Shown: positions 1-7,892 of the stretch, piece after piece
Layout: each line of letters begins with the position of its first letter
How positions within the stretch are numbered: position 1 is the stretch's first letter
Source of the DNA: Geomonas diazotrophica
GTDB lineage: Bacteria; Desulfobacterota; Desulfuromonadia; Geobacterales; Geobacteraceae
Reading direction: 5' to 3'
Length of the DNA: 64,000 bases
NCBI RefSeq assembly: GCF_018919385.1
Contig: NZ_JAHLMF010000001.1
Coordinates: 434,001-498,000 of the forward strand
The notes under the pieces: generated by a model
Database searches by the model: none
Seen by the model: the letters and a program-made list of their open reading frames with translations, nothing else
Told to the model about the DNA's origin: nothing
Made by a program: the position numbers and the translations under genes

Positions 1-444
1 GACTCCCAGTTCCACGAGGTACTCGAGGTGCTCGATGGCCGCCTCGAAGGTCCCTTCCCTCGTGAAGGTGCCGACGTGGATCTCGTAGATCCGGTAATCC
101 ACCAGGGAAATGCCCTGCCACCCCTCCTCCGTCCAGTGGAAAAGCCCCGGGTCCACCACCTGGGAAGACTCGTGCACCCCGTCAGGCTGGTAACGCGAGA
201 CCGGATCGGGGTAGGTCTTGCCGGATTCCAGCTGGAAAAGGTAGCGGTCCCCGTCGATCACGCCGGGTACGGTCACCGAGTGGTACCCCTTCCCCTCAGG
301 CTGCATCGGCACCGTCCCCGCCGCCTTGCCCGAGAGGATCAGGACGTTTACCGCCGTGGACTTCGGGGCCCAGACCCGGAACTGAACGCCACCTTCCCTC
401 AACACCGTGGCACCTAATTCCATCCGCCATCCGCTCGCAACCAT
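1..444 (-). CDS. treZ: Malto-oligosyltrehalose trehalohydrolase, N-terminal part (cut by window edge)
   Basis: The first 148 codons of a minus-strand gene that runs off the left edge. The family releases trehalose from maltooligosyl-trehalose in the TreY/TreZ pathway in the cytoplasm. The visible part begins with a CBM48-like beta-sandwich (residues about 8-100, containing VQFRVWAPKSTAVNVLIL) and continues into the opening of the GH13 barrel (YRIYEIHVGTFTREGTF), which is typical of TreZ. The start at 444 is chosen because a GGGAGG box lies a few bases upstream; a second in-frame ATG eight codons in has no such box. GlgB-type branching enzymes share this fold, but the GTFTREGTFEAAI segment fits TreZ better. 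Confidence 0.85.
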   Translation of the reverse strand, partial: MVASGWRMELGATVLREGGVQFRVWAPKSTAVNVLILSGKAAGTVPMQPEGKGYHSVTVPGVIDGDRYLFQLESGKTYPDPVSRYQPDGVHESSQVVDPGLFHWTEEGWQGISLVDYRIYEIHVGTFTREGTFEAAIEHLEYLVELGV

Positions 445-724
445 ACGCCACCTCCCGCCCCGTCACCTCCCCGCCAGGGGCGCATACCCACCGCGCAAAC
501 CTCCTCAACGATACATGAGAGCCCCCCCGTGTCAACACACCCAGGGACGCGCGTTCTCGGAGGTTAAGGCCGCTAAACACGCTTAATTCATTAAACATCC
601 ACGCAAAGAGCATGCCCGCCCCGCTTAACAAAGGGAGCCCGAATCCGGCCGGACCCGGGCTCCCTTATCATCGGCGAAACCGCGCGGGCTTAAACCGCAG
701 TGATGCCTTTGTCAGCCTTCGGGA
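445..724. other. Intergenic region upstream of treZ
   Basis: No convincing gene. It should hold the treZ promoter on the minus strand, in the AT-richer part around 575-600, and the terminator of the ferritin-like gene at 631-666. Confidence 0.5.
631..666 (-). terminator. Rho-independent terminator of the ferritin-like gene
   Basis: Inverted repeat GGGAGCCCG / CGGGCTCCC separated by a short loop. On the minus strand the stem is followed by TTTGTT. It lies about 60 bases after the stop of the DUF2383 gene. Confidence 0.6.
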
Positions 725-1165
725 TTACTTGCGCAGCGTCGGCAGTGCTTCGCGGATAAAGGAGAGGTGGCGCTGTTCGTCGGCGTAGTTGGCGCGCACG
801 ATGGCCGAGATGTCCACCGGGAAGTCAAGCTTGGAGGCTTCCTCGTAGCGGCTGGTGGTCAGGCGTTCGTTGCTCTCCATCGCCTCTAGCGCCCCCTTGG
901 TGCCGGTCAGGCTGCGCAGGGCGGTGAAGCCGGAGATGAGGAAACCCTTGAAGTCCGAGGTCAGTTCCGGTGGGGTCCCCCCGAGTTCCAGCACCTTCGC
1001 GGAGAGGAGGTCGATGTGCTTGCGGTGGTCCGCCTGGAACTGGATGAGCTTGTCCTTGATGACCACCTCTTTCACGTTCTTGATAGCCTGGTCATAGGCG
1101 TGGGTCGCGTCCACGTCAAGCTGGATCAGTTTTTCCAAGTGGTCGAGAATGTCGTCTCTGTTCAT
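725..1165 (-). CDS. Ferritin-like four-helix protein, DUF2383/PA2169 family
   Basis: A 146-residue protein that starts MNRDDILDHLEKL. The start at 1165 follows a CCGGAGGAAAG box; an upstream in-frame ATG lacks one. The sequence is almost all helix. It carries the DUF2383 pattern of a ferritin-like bundle, with E/H positions in the first helices (THAYDQAI, FQADHRKHIDLL) and in the last helix (ADEQRHLSFI). Members are usually about 150 aa and are often stress-associated; whether they bind a di-iron centre is not settled. It sits in a cluster of small minus-strand genes next to ligD, which suggests a stationary-phase or stress role, but that is inference from context. Confidence 0.8.
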   Translation of the reverse strand: MNRDDILDHLEKLIQLDVDATHAYDQAIKNVKEVVIKDKLIQFQADHRKHIDLLSAKVLELGGTPPELTSDFKGFLISGFTALRSLTGTKGALEAMESNERLTTSRYEEASKLDFPVDISAIVRANYADEQRHLSFIREALPTLRK

Positions 1166-1273
1166 GCTTTCCTCCGGATCAGATTTTGGTATTTGTTTGC
1201 ACGCGGCCCGTATGGCCGCGGGTAAACTGCGCTTCCCTCCTGCAGTCCGCATGAGTTCTCATCACATGACGAA

Positions 1274-1438
1274 TTATTCCTCCCTCATCTTCTCCAGCAG
1301 GATCCATTGGCCCGTGGACTTGTGGTGGTTTTCCCCCGCCTCGCGCGCCATCTCCCTGCTGCTCAACCAGTCGGTTATGGCGCCGCAGCCGTCCTTGCAC
1401 TCCGGAATGTACTGGTATTTTGTGTAGTCGAAATCCAT
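1274..1438 (-). CDS. Small conserved-looking protein, 54 aa
   Basis: Reads MDFDYTKYQYIPECKD at the N-terminus and ends KMREE. The start at 1438 has a GGGGAGGCG box directly upstream. The product is hydrophilic, with two cysteines (ECKDGCG) and a central helix (DWLSSREMAREAGENHH). I do not recognise the family. It lies between the ferritin-like gene and the SAP-domain gene on the same strand, so the three may be co-transcribed. Support comes from the ribosome-binding site, the natural composition and the position, not from a known homologue. Confidence 0.6.
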   Translation of the reverse strand: MDFDYTKYQYIPECKDGCGAITDWLSSREMAREAGENHHKSTGQWILLEKMREE

Positions 1439-1463
1439 CGGCGCCTCCCCTTTCGGCCGGTCG

Positions 1464-1643
1464 TCAGTTACAGTCCTCCGCCCAGAGGCACCCCTGCTGC
1501 CCGCACTGGGAAGACTGCCCCGAGTCGAAACACGCGTTGTTCCCTTCCGTAACTTGGATCAGGCGGATCAGCTCGCCCTTTTTCAGCTTCCCGCAATGGA
1601 TGGCCATCTTTTGTGCGATCTCCTTGATGTCCTGGACCTTCAT
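1464..1643 (-). CDS. Small SAP/Rho-N-like domain protein
   Basis: A 59-residue protein. The first 35 residues (MKVQDIKEIAQKMAIHCGK, then LKKGELIRLIQ) form the helix-extended-helix pattern of SAP or Rho N-terminal domains, which bind nucleic acid. The tail is cysteine-rich (NNACFDSGQSSQCGQQGCLWAEDC), with four Cys that could bind metal or form disulfides. The start at 1643 follows AAAGGAGAAG. It is divergent from ligD, with about 150 bases between the two starts. A role in DNA binding is inferred from the domain only. Confidence 0.7.
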   Translation of the reverse strand: MKVQDIKEIAQKMAIHCGKLKKGELIRLIQVTEGNNACFDSGQSSQCGQQGCLWAEDCN

Positions 1644-1792
1644 GCTTCTTCTCCTTTCTAGTGGCCGCAGTGGGCCTTGATCTTGTTCCAGAATTGGCAA
1701 CGTCTAATAATCTAGCCGCCGGTCCTCTTTTGTCAATCTCCCTGCGTCGTGCTGCTGTGATAGACTCATGTGCAGCCGAAGGAGGTGTTCTC

Positions 1793-4453
1793 ATGGGACT
1801 GGAAGAGTATCGGCGCAAGAGGGACCTGAACAGGACGCCTGAGCCCGCCGGGAAGGTGGAAAGGTCCGTCGGGACGCTGCGCTTCGTGGTCCACAAGCAC
1901 GCCGCCTCCCACCTGCATTACGACTTTCGCCTGGAGATCAACGGGGTGCTGAAGAGCTGGGCGATTCCCAAGGGCCCCTCGCTCGATCCCTCCGTGAAGC
2001 GGCTGGCCATGATGGTGGAGGACCACCCTTACGAGTACGGCGATTTCGAAGGAGTCATTCCGAAAGGGAACTACGGCGCCGGCGAGGTGATCATCTGGGA
2101 CGCCGGCACCTTCCATGCCGCGGCGACGAAGGAGCCGGAACTAAGTCTCCAGCTTTTGCGCGAGGGGTTGCAGAAGGGGGACCTGAAGTTCGTCCTGCAC
2201 GGGGAGAAGCTGAACGGAGAATTCGCCCTGGTGCGGATCAAGGGGGACAAGGGGAACTCCTGGCTCCTGATCAAGAAAAAGGATCAATTTGCCGGGACCG
2301 AGGACGTGACGCTCCAGGAACGTTCCGTGGTCAGCAACGCCACCATCGAGGACGTGCGCGCCGGCAGGATGCCACGACGCCCCGCCGCGCAGGTGCAGGA
2401 TGAGCCGGCAGGCACCGACTCACCGGCTTCCCCCCACCCCCCCTCCCCCAGTTCCCCCGGGTCTCCCGGGTCTCCCGGGTCCGCCGGGTCCGCTTCGTCC
2501 ACCGTGAGAGGCGGCGCCCCCATGCCGCACCAGTTGCCCCCCATGCTGGCCACCTCCGCCGCCGAGTCCTTCAACGACCCCGACTGGCTCTTCGAGATCA
2601 AGCTCGACGGCTACCGCGCCCTTGCCGAGGTCTCCGGCAGCGAAGTCGCTCTCTACTCGCGCAACAACCTCTCCTTCAACAAAAAATTTTCCACCGTGGT
2701 TACGGCGCTCGCCTCCCTCGGTGTCGAGGCTGTCCTGGACGGCGAGGTGGTGGCGCTGGACGACAGCGGCCGCTCCTCCTTCCAACTGCTGCAAAATTAC
2801 CGGCGAACCGGGCGCGGCAACATCGCCTACTTCGTCTTCGACCTCCTCTACCTAAACGGCGTTGACCTGCGCAACCAGCCCCTTTTGGCCCGCAAGGAGA
2901 GGCTGCGCGCCCTCCTTCCCGACCTTCCCGACCTGCCCGACATCCGCTACAGCGACCACGTCATGGAGTACGGCAGGCAGTTCTTCGAACTGGTGCGCCA
3001 GAACAACTTGGAGGGGCTCCTTGCCAAGCGCGCGACCAGCACCTACCAGGCGGGAAGAAGGAGCAAGGATTGGCTGAAAATCAAGGTGCGACTGCAGCAG
3101 GAGGCGGTCATCTGCGGCTTTACCCAGCCGCGCCGCAGCCGTAAAGGATTCGGCGCGCTGGTGCTCGGGGTCTTCGAGGAAGACCGGCTGGTCTGCATCG
3201 GCTTTGCCGGAGGGGGATTTGACGAGGCGGGGCTCATGGAGATGTACCACCTGCTGCAACCGCTGGCGCAGGAAAAGTCCCCTTTCCAGCAGCCGGTTGC
3301 GTCGGACATGCCCATCACCTGGGTAAGGCCGGAGCTGGTCTGCGAGGTGGAGTTTTCCGAATGGACCGCCGAGAACGTGATGCGCCACCCCATCTACCTG
3401 GGGCTCAGGGAGGACAAGGACCCGAAGAGCGTGGTGCGCGAGATGGTCGTTTCGCCCCCGGTGACGCCGCAGCCCGCCGCCGCTTCGGAACCCCCTTCCC
3501 TCCCGCGCCAGGCCGACCGGAAGAAAGGGGTGAGCGGAAAGAAAGGGGCGGAAGAGTTGCTGATACTCGGCGGCCACCGCCTCGAGCTTTCCAACCTGGA
3601 CAAGGTGTTCTGGCCGGACCAGGGGTACACCAAGGGGGACGTCATCAGCTACTACCGGGCCATGGCCCACGCCATGCTCCCCCACCTGGTCGACCGTCCG
3701 GAATCGCTCTACCGCACGCCCAACGGCATCACTATGCCGGGCTTTTTCCAGAAGGAGGCGGGCGAGCTCCCCCCTTCGTGGATCACCACCCGGGAGATCT
3801 ACTCAAAGCACGTCGACAAGAACATCAAGTTCTTCGTCTGCCAGGACGAGGCCACCCTCGTCTACATGGCGAACCTCGGCTGCATCGAGATCAACCCCTG
3901 GCTGTCACGCCTGCAGCACCTCGACTACCCGGACTACTTCGTGATCGACCTCGACCCCGAGGACATCCCTTTCGCAAAGGTGATCGAGACGGCGTTGGCG
4001 GTCCGGGAGGTCCTGGACCTGGCCGGCGCCATCGGTTTTCCCAAGACCTCCGGCGCTACCGGCATCCACATCTACGTGCCGCTGGGGGCCAAGTACGACT
4101 ACGACGCCGCGGGCGAGTTCGCCAGGGTCATCGCCACCCTGGTGCACTACAAGGTCCCCGACTTCACCAGCATCCTGCGCAGCCCGAAGCTGCGCCAGAA
4201 AAAGGTCTACCTCGACTTCCTGCAGAACAAGCCGGGACAGACCCTGGCGGCGCCGTACAGCATCCGCCCAAGGCCGGGGGCAACCGTTTCGGCCCCGCTC
4301 AGGTGGGAGGAGGTGAAACCCGGTCTCGACCCCGGCCAGTTCACCATCGCCACCATGCCACGGCGACTGGAACACATGGGCGACCTGTTCGCAGGGGTGT
4401 TGGGGCCGGGGATCGACCTGGAGCAATGCATCGAGAACCTGGAGCGCCGGTAG
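1793..4453 (+). CDS. ligD: DNA ligase D (phosphoesterase-ligase-polymerase)
   Basis: An 886-residue ATP-dependent ligase of bacterial non-homologous end joining, which processes, fills and seals double-strand breaks, usually with Ku. Order of domains: 3'-phosphoesterase at about 10-190 (HKHAASHLHYDFRLE), a Pro/Gly/Ser linker at about 205-245, the ligase domain at about 250-530 with adenylation lysine K270 in EIKLDGYRALAE, then the primase-polymerase domain at about 575-880 with catalytic Asp pair D719 and D721 (VIDLDPED). Start 1793 follows GAAGGAGG; longer upstream reading lacks a good site. No Ku gene is visible in this window. The PE-LIG-POL order and the length are normal for the family. 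Confidence 0.95.
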   Translation: MGLEEYRRKRDLNRTPEPAGKVERSVGTLRFVVHKHAASHLHYDFRLEINGVLKSWAIPKGPSLDPSVKRLAMMVEDHPYEYGDFEGVIPKGNYGAGEVIIWDAGTFHAAATKEPELSLQLLREGLQKGDLKFVLHGEKLNGEFALVRIKGDKGNSWLLIKKKDQFAGTEDVTLQERSVVSNATIEDVRAGRMPRRPAAQVQDEPAGTDSPASPHPPSPSSPGSPGSPGSAGSASSTVRGGAPMPHQLPPMLATSAAESFNDPDWLFEIKLDGYRALAEVSGSEVALYSRNNLSFNKKFSTVVTALASLGVEAVLDGEVVALDDSGRSSFQLLQNYRRTGRGNIAYFVFDLLYLNGVDLRNQPLLARKERLRALLPDLPDLPDIRYSDHVMEYGRQFFELVRQNNLEGLLAKRATSTYQAGRRSKDWLKIKVRLQQEAVICGFTQPRRSRKGFGALVLGVFEEDRLVCIGFAGGGFDEAGLMEMYHLLQPLAQEKSPFQQPVASDMPITWVRPELVCEVEFSEWTAENVMRHPIYLGLREDKDPKSVVREMVVSPPVTPQPAAASEPPSLPRQADRKKGVSGKKGAEELLILGGHRLELSNLDKVFWPDQGYTKGDVISYYRAMAHAMLPHLVDRPESLYRTPNGITMPGFFQKEAGELPPSWITTREIYSKHVDKNIKFFVCQDEATLVYMANLGCIEINPWLSRLQHLDYPDYFVIDLDPEDIPFAKVIETALAVREVLDLAGAIGFPKTSGATGIHIYVPLGAKYDYDAAGEFARVIATLVHYKVPDFTSILRSPKLRQKKVYLDFLQNKPGQTLAAPYSIRPRPGATVSAPLRWEEVKPGLDPGQFTIATMPRRLEHMGDLFAGVLGPGIDLEQCIENLERR

Positions 4454-4594
4454 GCCAAGGCAACGGACGGCGGGCAATGAGAAGCGGAGCAAGAACGCCC
4501 TTGGGAATTGAAAAAATACAAGATGTAAAATTGCACCCTTCCCATGATACACTTTGTTTATGGGAATTAATGAGTGGCGGGGAGGTGAACGATC

Positions 4595-4771
4595 ATGTTA
4601 CGGTTGGCCATCATATTCTTCATTATCACCGTAATTGCCGCCGTGTTCGGTTTCGGTGGCATTGCAACAGCGGCAGCCGGTATCGCAAAACTGCTCTTCT
4701 ACCTGTTCCTGGTGGTCGCAGTGGTGATGCTGGTGGCAGGCCTTCTGGCAGGACGGAGCATTACACGATGA
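4595..4771 (+). CDS. DUF1328 (YtjA-like) small membrane protein
   Basis: A 58-residue protein that begins [20 protein letters not shown], has two hydrophobic segments (about 2-22 and 33-52) joined by [12 protein letters not shown], and ends in AGRSITR. This matches the DUF1328 family, which is often linked to envelope or stress responses, with function unknown. The start follows GGGGAGGTGAACGATC. A terminator sits 26 bases after the stop, so it is probably a single-gene transcript between ligD and ppk2. Confidence 0.85.
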   Translation: MLRLAIIFFIITVIAAVFGFGGIATAAAGIAKLLFYLFLVVAVVMLVAGLLAGRSITR

Positions 4772-4796
4772 CAAACCTTGGCAAGACCTTCAATCG

Positions 4797-4820
4797 AGGC
4801 GGCGTAAGCCGCCTTTTGTT
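4797..4820 (+). terminator. Rho-independent terminator after the DUF1328 gene
   Basis: Perfect stem AGGCGGC / GCCGCCT with a four-base loop, followed by TTTGTTGTT on the plus strand. Confidence 0.8.
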
Positions 4821-4847
4821 GTTCTCAATGTAAAGCCGTCCGCGGGT

Positions 4848-5720
4848 TCATGATTTCATCAGCTGCTCGCGGATGGCGAGCAACTCCCGCTGTTTTTCTC
4901 CCGATGTTTCCGGATAGTCCATCTTCAGCTCTTCCAACAGGTTCACCACCACCTGGGCCACGATCAGCCTCGCGTTCTTCTTGTCGTCCGCCGGGACCAC
5001 ATACCACGGGGCCTCCTTGCTGCTGGTGGCGCGCAGGCATCCCTCGTAGGCCCTCATGTACCGCTTCCAGAGCTTGCGCTCCTCGATGTCGTCCTGGTTG
5101 AACTTCCAGTTTTTCTCCGGGTTGTCGATCCGCTCCAGGAAGCGCTTGCGCTGTTCCTCCTTGGAGATGTGCAGGAAGAACTTGATGATGCGGGTGCCGT
5201 TTCGGGTCAGGTGCGCTTCCAGGTCGTTCATGGAGCGGAAGCGGTCCCGCCAGATGCTCTTGCGGCTGGACAGTTCGTCGGGGAGGTTCTCCGCCGCCAG
5301 GATCTCCGGGTGCACCCGGACAATCAGCGCCTCCTCGTAGTAGGAGCGGTTGAAGATGCCGATGCGGCCGCGTTCCGGAAGGCGCCTGATGCTGCGCCAG
5401 AGAAAGTCATGGTCGAGCTCCTCGGTGCTTGGGTGCTTGAAGGAGTACACCTCGCATCCCTGCGGGTTGACCCCGGAGAGGACGTGCTTGATCATGCTGT
5501 CCTTGCCGGCGGCGTCCATGGCCTGGAAAATGAGCAGGATCGACCAGCTGTTGTTGGCGTAGAGCAGCGCCTGCAGGGCGCTCAGCCGTTCGATCTGTTC
5601 GGTCAGGAGCTCCTGGTACTGTTCCTTGGAGTCGTAAAAAGGGGGGACCGAGGTGGGGCGTTTCTTCAGCTCCACCTCGTCCTTCGGCTTCACCCGGAAC
5701 TGTTCGGTAGGGATCTTCAT
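4848..5720 (-). CDS. ppk2: Polyphosphate kinase 2 family phosphotransferase
   Basis: A 290-residue cytoplasmic enzyme that moves phosphate between polyphosphate and nucleotides. The PPK2 core is clear: Walker A-like [14 protein letters not shown] (about 65-78), then [21 protein letters not shown], the lid and Walker B region [21 protein letters not shown], and the basic C-terminal helices. Class II or III cannot be told from sequence alone. The start at 5720 is preferred because AAGGAGGCGCGC precedes it; the upstream ATG at 5741 has no site. It converges on the DUF1328 gene. The neighbouring pyruvate oxidase is on the same strand but separated by its own terminator. Confidence 0.9.
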   Translation of the reverse strand: MKIPTEQFRVKPKDEVELKKRPTSVPPFYDSKEQYQELLTEQIERLSALQALLYANNSWSILLIFQAMDAAGKDSMIKHVLSGVNPQGCEVYSFKHPSTEELDHDFLWRSIRRLPERGRIGIFNRSYYEEALIVRVHPEILAAENLPDELSSRKSIWRDRFRSMNDLEAHLTRNGTRIIKFFLHISKEEQRKRFLERIDNPEKNWKFNQDDIEERKLWKRYMRAYEGCLRATSSKEAPWYVVPADDKKNARLIVAQVVVNLLEELKMDYPETSGEKQRELLAIREQLMKS

Positions 5721-5848
5721 GCGCGCCTCCTTGGTGACCACACTGTTGAGGCTAACGCAGATCGTGCACTTTTCAATGAGAATGCCTGGCTATGATATTC
5801 ATGAAGTTACCGGACAGAGCACCATTGGCAACGCGAGAAAGGAGAAAA

Positions 5849-5878
5849 GGCAGGGGCGAATGATCATTCGCCCCTGCC
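5849..5878. repeat. Palindromic repeat copy 1, probably also the poxB terminator
   Basis: A 30-base perfect palindrome with arms GGCAGGGGCGAAT / ATTCGCCCCTGCC around GATC. On the minus strand it is followed by TTTTCTCC, so it can end the poxB transcript. The inner 22 bases recur with one change at 17037-17058. Confidence 0.75.
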
Positions 5879-5907
5879 GCGAGGAGGTCCCGTCATCCTC
5901 CCATTTG

Positions 5908-7698
5908 CTACTTTTCGCTCCTGATCAAAAGCGTCGACATCATCTGTTTGGCCGACTGTGTCACGATACCCCCGAGGTTCGGATCCCCCTTGAAGATCGA
6001 TGAGAGGAACCCCTTCGCCTGGTCGAAGGTGATGTGCGGCGGCAGCGGCGGTACGTCCGGGTCGCAGCGCGCATCGATCACCACCGGCCGGTTGGCGCTC
6101 AAAGCCGTCCTCCAGGCCGAGCGGATCTGCTCGGGATCGTCCAGCCTGATACCGTCCAGGCCGAGCATCTCGGCGTACCCCGCGTAGGGGAATTCCGGTA
6201 TGTCCTGGGAGGCGCTGAACTTGGCGTCGCCGTTCATGACGCGCTGCTCCCAGGTCACCTGGTTCAGGTCCCCGTTGTTGAGCACCAGGACCACCAGCTG
6301 CGGATTGCTCCACTCCTTCCAGTACTTGGCGATGTTCACGAGGCCGTTGATCCCCTGCATCTGCATGGCGCCGTCCCCCACCATGGCGATCACCGGCCGG
6401 TCCGGGTAGTTCATCTTGGCGGAGACGGCGTAGGGGACCCCCGGGCACATGGTGGCGAGCCCCCCCGAGAGGGACGCCATCATCCCCGCCCGGATCTTGA
6501 GATCCCGCGCGTACCAGTTGGCGGCCGAACCCGAGTCGCAGGTCAGGATGCAGTTGTCGGGAAGCTGCGCCGAGAGTTCCCAGAACAGGCGCTGCGGGTT
6601 GATCGGGTTCGCTGCAAGCTTGGCGCGGGCCTCAAGGACCTCCCACCACTCGTTGACCCCCTTCTCGATGTCATCGCGCCAGCCGCGGTCCTGCTTCTGC
6701 TCCAGAAGCGGGATCAGCGCACGCAGGGTGAGCCTCGCGTCCCCCTGCAGGTTCACCTCCATGGGATAACGCAGCCCGAGCATCCTGGCGCTGATGTCGA
6801 TCTGCACCCCGCGCGCCTGCCCCTCCTTGGGCAGGAACTCCGCATAGGGGAATCCGCTGCCTATCATGAGCAGCGTGTCGCACTCCTTCATCATTTCCCA
6901 GCTCGGCTTGGTCCCCAAAAGGCCTATGGAACCGGTGACGTAGGGGAGGGTGTCCGGCAGCACCGCCTTGCCCAGAAGCGCCTTGGCCACCCCCGCCCCC
7001 AGCTTCTCCGCCGCTATGGCCACCTCCTCGCCCGCGCCCAGCGCGCCGGCCCCCACCAGGAAGGCCACCTTTTTCCCGGCGTTCAAGACGTCTGCGGCGC
7101 GTTTGAGGTCGTCACGAGCCGGAACGATCTCCGGCCGGGTGAAACCGAGCCCGGTGAAGGTCGCGCCGTGCTTGCGCACCGGCGACGGGACCGCGTCCAT
7201 CTCCTGCATGTCGGTGGGGAAGATCACGCAGGTGACGGTCCGCTCGGCCAGGGCGATGCGGATGGCGCGGTCCACCAATTGCCTCACCTGCCCGGCGCTG
7301 CTGGCCATGTGCACGTAATGGTGGGCCACGTCCTTGAACAGCGAGAGGAGATCCACCTCCTGCTGGTAGTCCGCGCCGAGCGCCTGCGTGGACTGCTGTC
7401 CCACGATGGCCACCACGGGCTGATGGTCGAGCTTCGCGTCGTAGAGCCCGTTCAACAGGTGGATCGCACCCGGACCGGATGTCGCGATGCAGACCCCGAC
7501 CTCACCGGTGAACTTGGCGTGCGCGCAGGCCATGAAGGCCGCCTCCTCCTCGTGGCGGGTCTGGATGAAGGCAACCTTCTCCTTTTCCCGGTTCAAGGCG
7601 CCCATCACGCCGTTGATACCGTCGCCCGGGTAGCCGTAGACCTTGCGCACCCCCCAGTCGTAAAGCCGTTGCACCAGGTAATCGCTGGCAGTTGTCAT
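5908..7698 (-). CDS. poxB: Thiamine-diphosphate enzyme, pyruvate oxidase/PoxB-like
   Basis: A 596-residue enzyme of the pyruvate oxidase/acetolactate synthase family. It probably decarboxylates pyruvate to acetate or acetyl-phosphate and passes electrons to quinone or oxygen. The N-terminal pyrimidine-binding domain has the catalytic Glu context TRHEEEAAFMA and SGPGAIHLLNGLYDA. The middle FAD/DHS-like domain contains AFLVGAGALGAGEEV. The C-terminal TPP domain has the GDG-to-NN motif (VGDGAMQMQG ... LVVLVLNNGDLNQVTWEQR). Start 7698 follows CAGGGAGGACTC. Acetolactate synthase is less likely because no small subunit gene is adjacent. A substrate other than pyruvate is possible. Confidence 0.85.
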   Translation of the reverse strand: MTTASDYLVQRLYDWGVRKVYGYPGDGINGVMGALNREKEKVAFIQTRHEEEAAFMACAHAKFTGEVGVCIATSGPGAIHLLNGLYDAKLDHQPVVAIVGQQSTQALGADYQQEVDLLSLFKDVAHHYVHMASSAGQVRQLVDRAIRIALAERTVTCVIFPTDMQEMDAVPSPVRKHGATFTGLGFTRPEIVPARDDLKRAADVLNAGKKVAFLVGAGALGAGEEVAIAAEKLGAGVAKALLGKAVLPDTLPYVTGSIGLLGTKPSWEMMKECDTLLMIGSGFPYAEFLPKEGQARGVQIDISARMLGLRYPMEVNLQGDARLTLRALIPLLEQKQDRGWRDDIEKGVNEWWEVLEARAKLAANPINPQRLFWELSAQLPDNCILTCDSGSAANWYARDLKIRAGMMASLSGGLATMCPGVPYAVSAKMNYPDRPVIAMVGDGAMQMQGINGLVNIAKYWKEWSNPQLVVLVLNNGDLNQVTWEQRVMNGDAKFSASQDIPEFPYAGYAEMLGLDGIRLDDPEQIRSAWRTALSANRPVVIDARCDPDVPPLPPHITFDQAKGFLSSIFKGDPNLGGIVTQSAKQMMSTLLIRSEK

Positions 7699-7892
7699 GA
7701 GTCCTCCCTGCTCATTAAATTTGATAATTTTAATCACCCTAACAGTCTAGGAAGCGGACCTTCTTTGTCAACAGCGGGCACCCCGGCTCGCACCGCGCGC
7801 TTGACAAGAACAGCCACCTTGATAAAAAAGGTTAATCTTTTTTCATCTTGATCTTCATTGAAGCGATGAGAACCGACCCGGGGGGCGAACCG

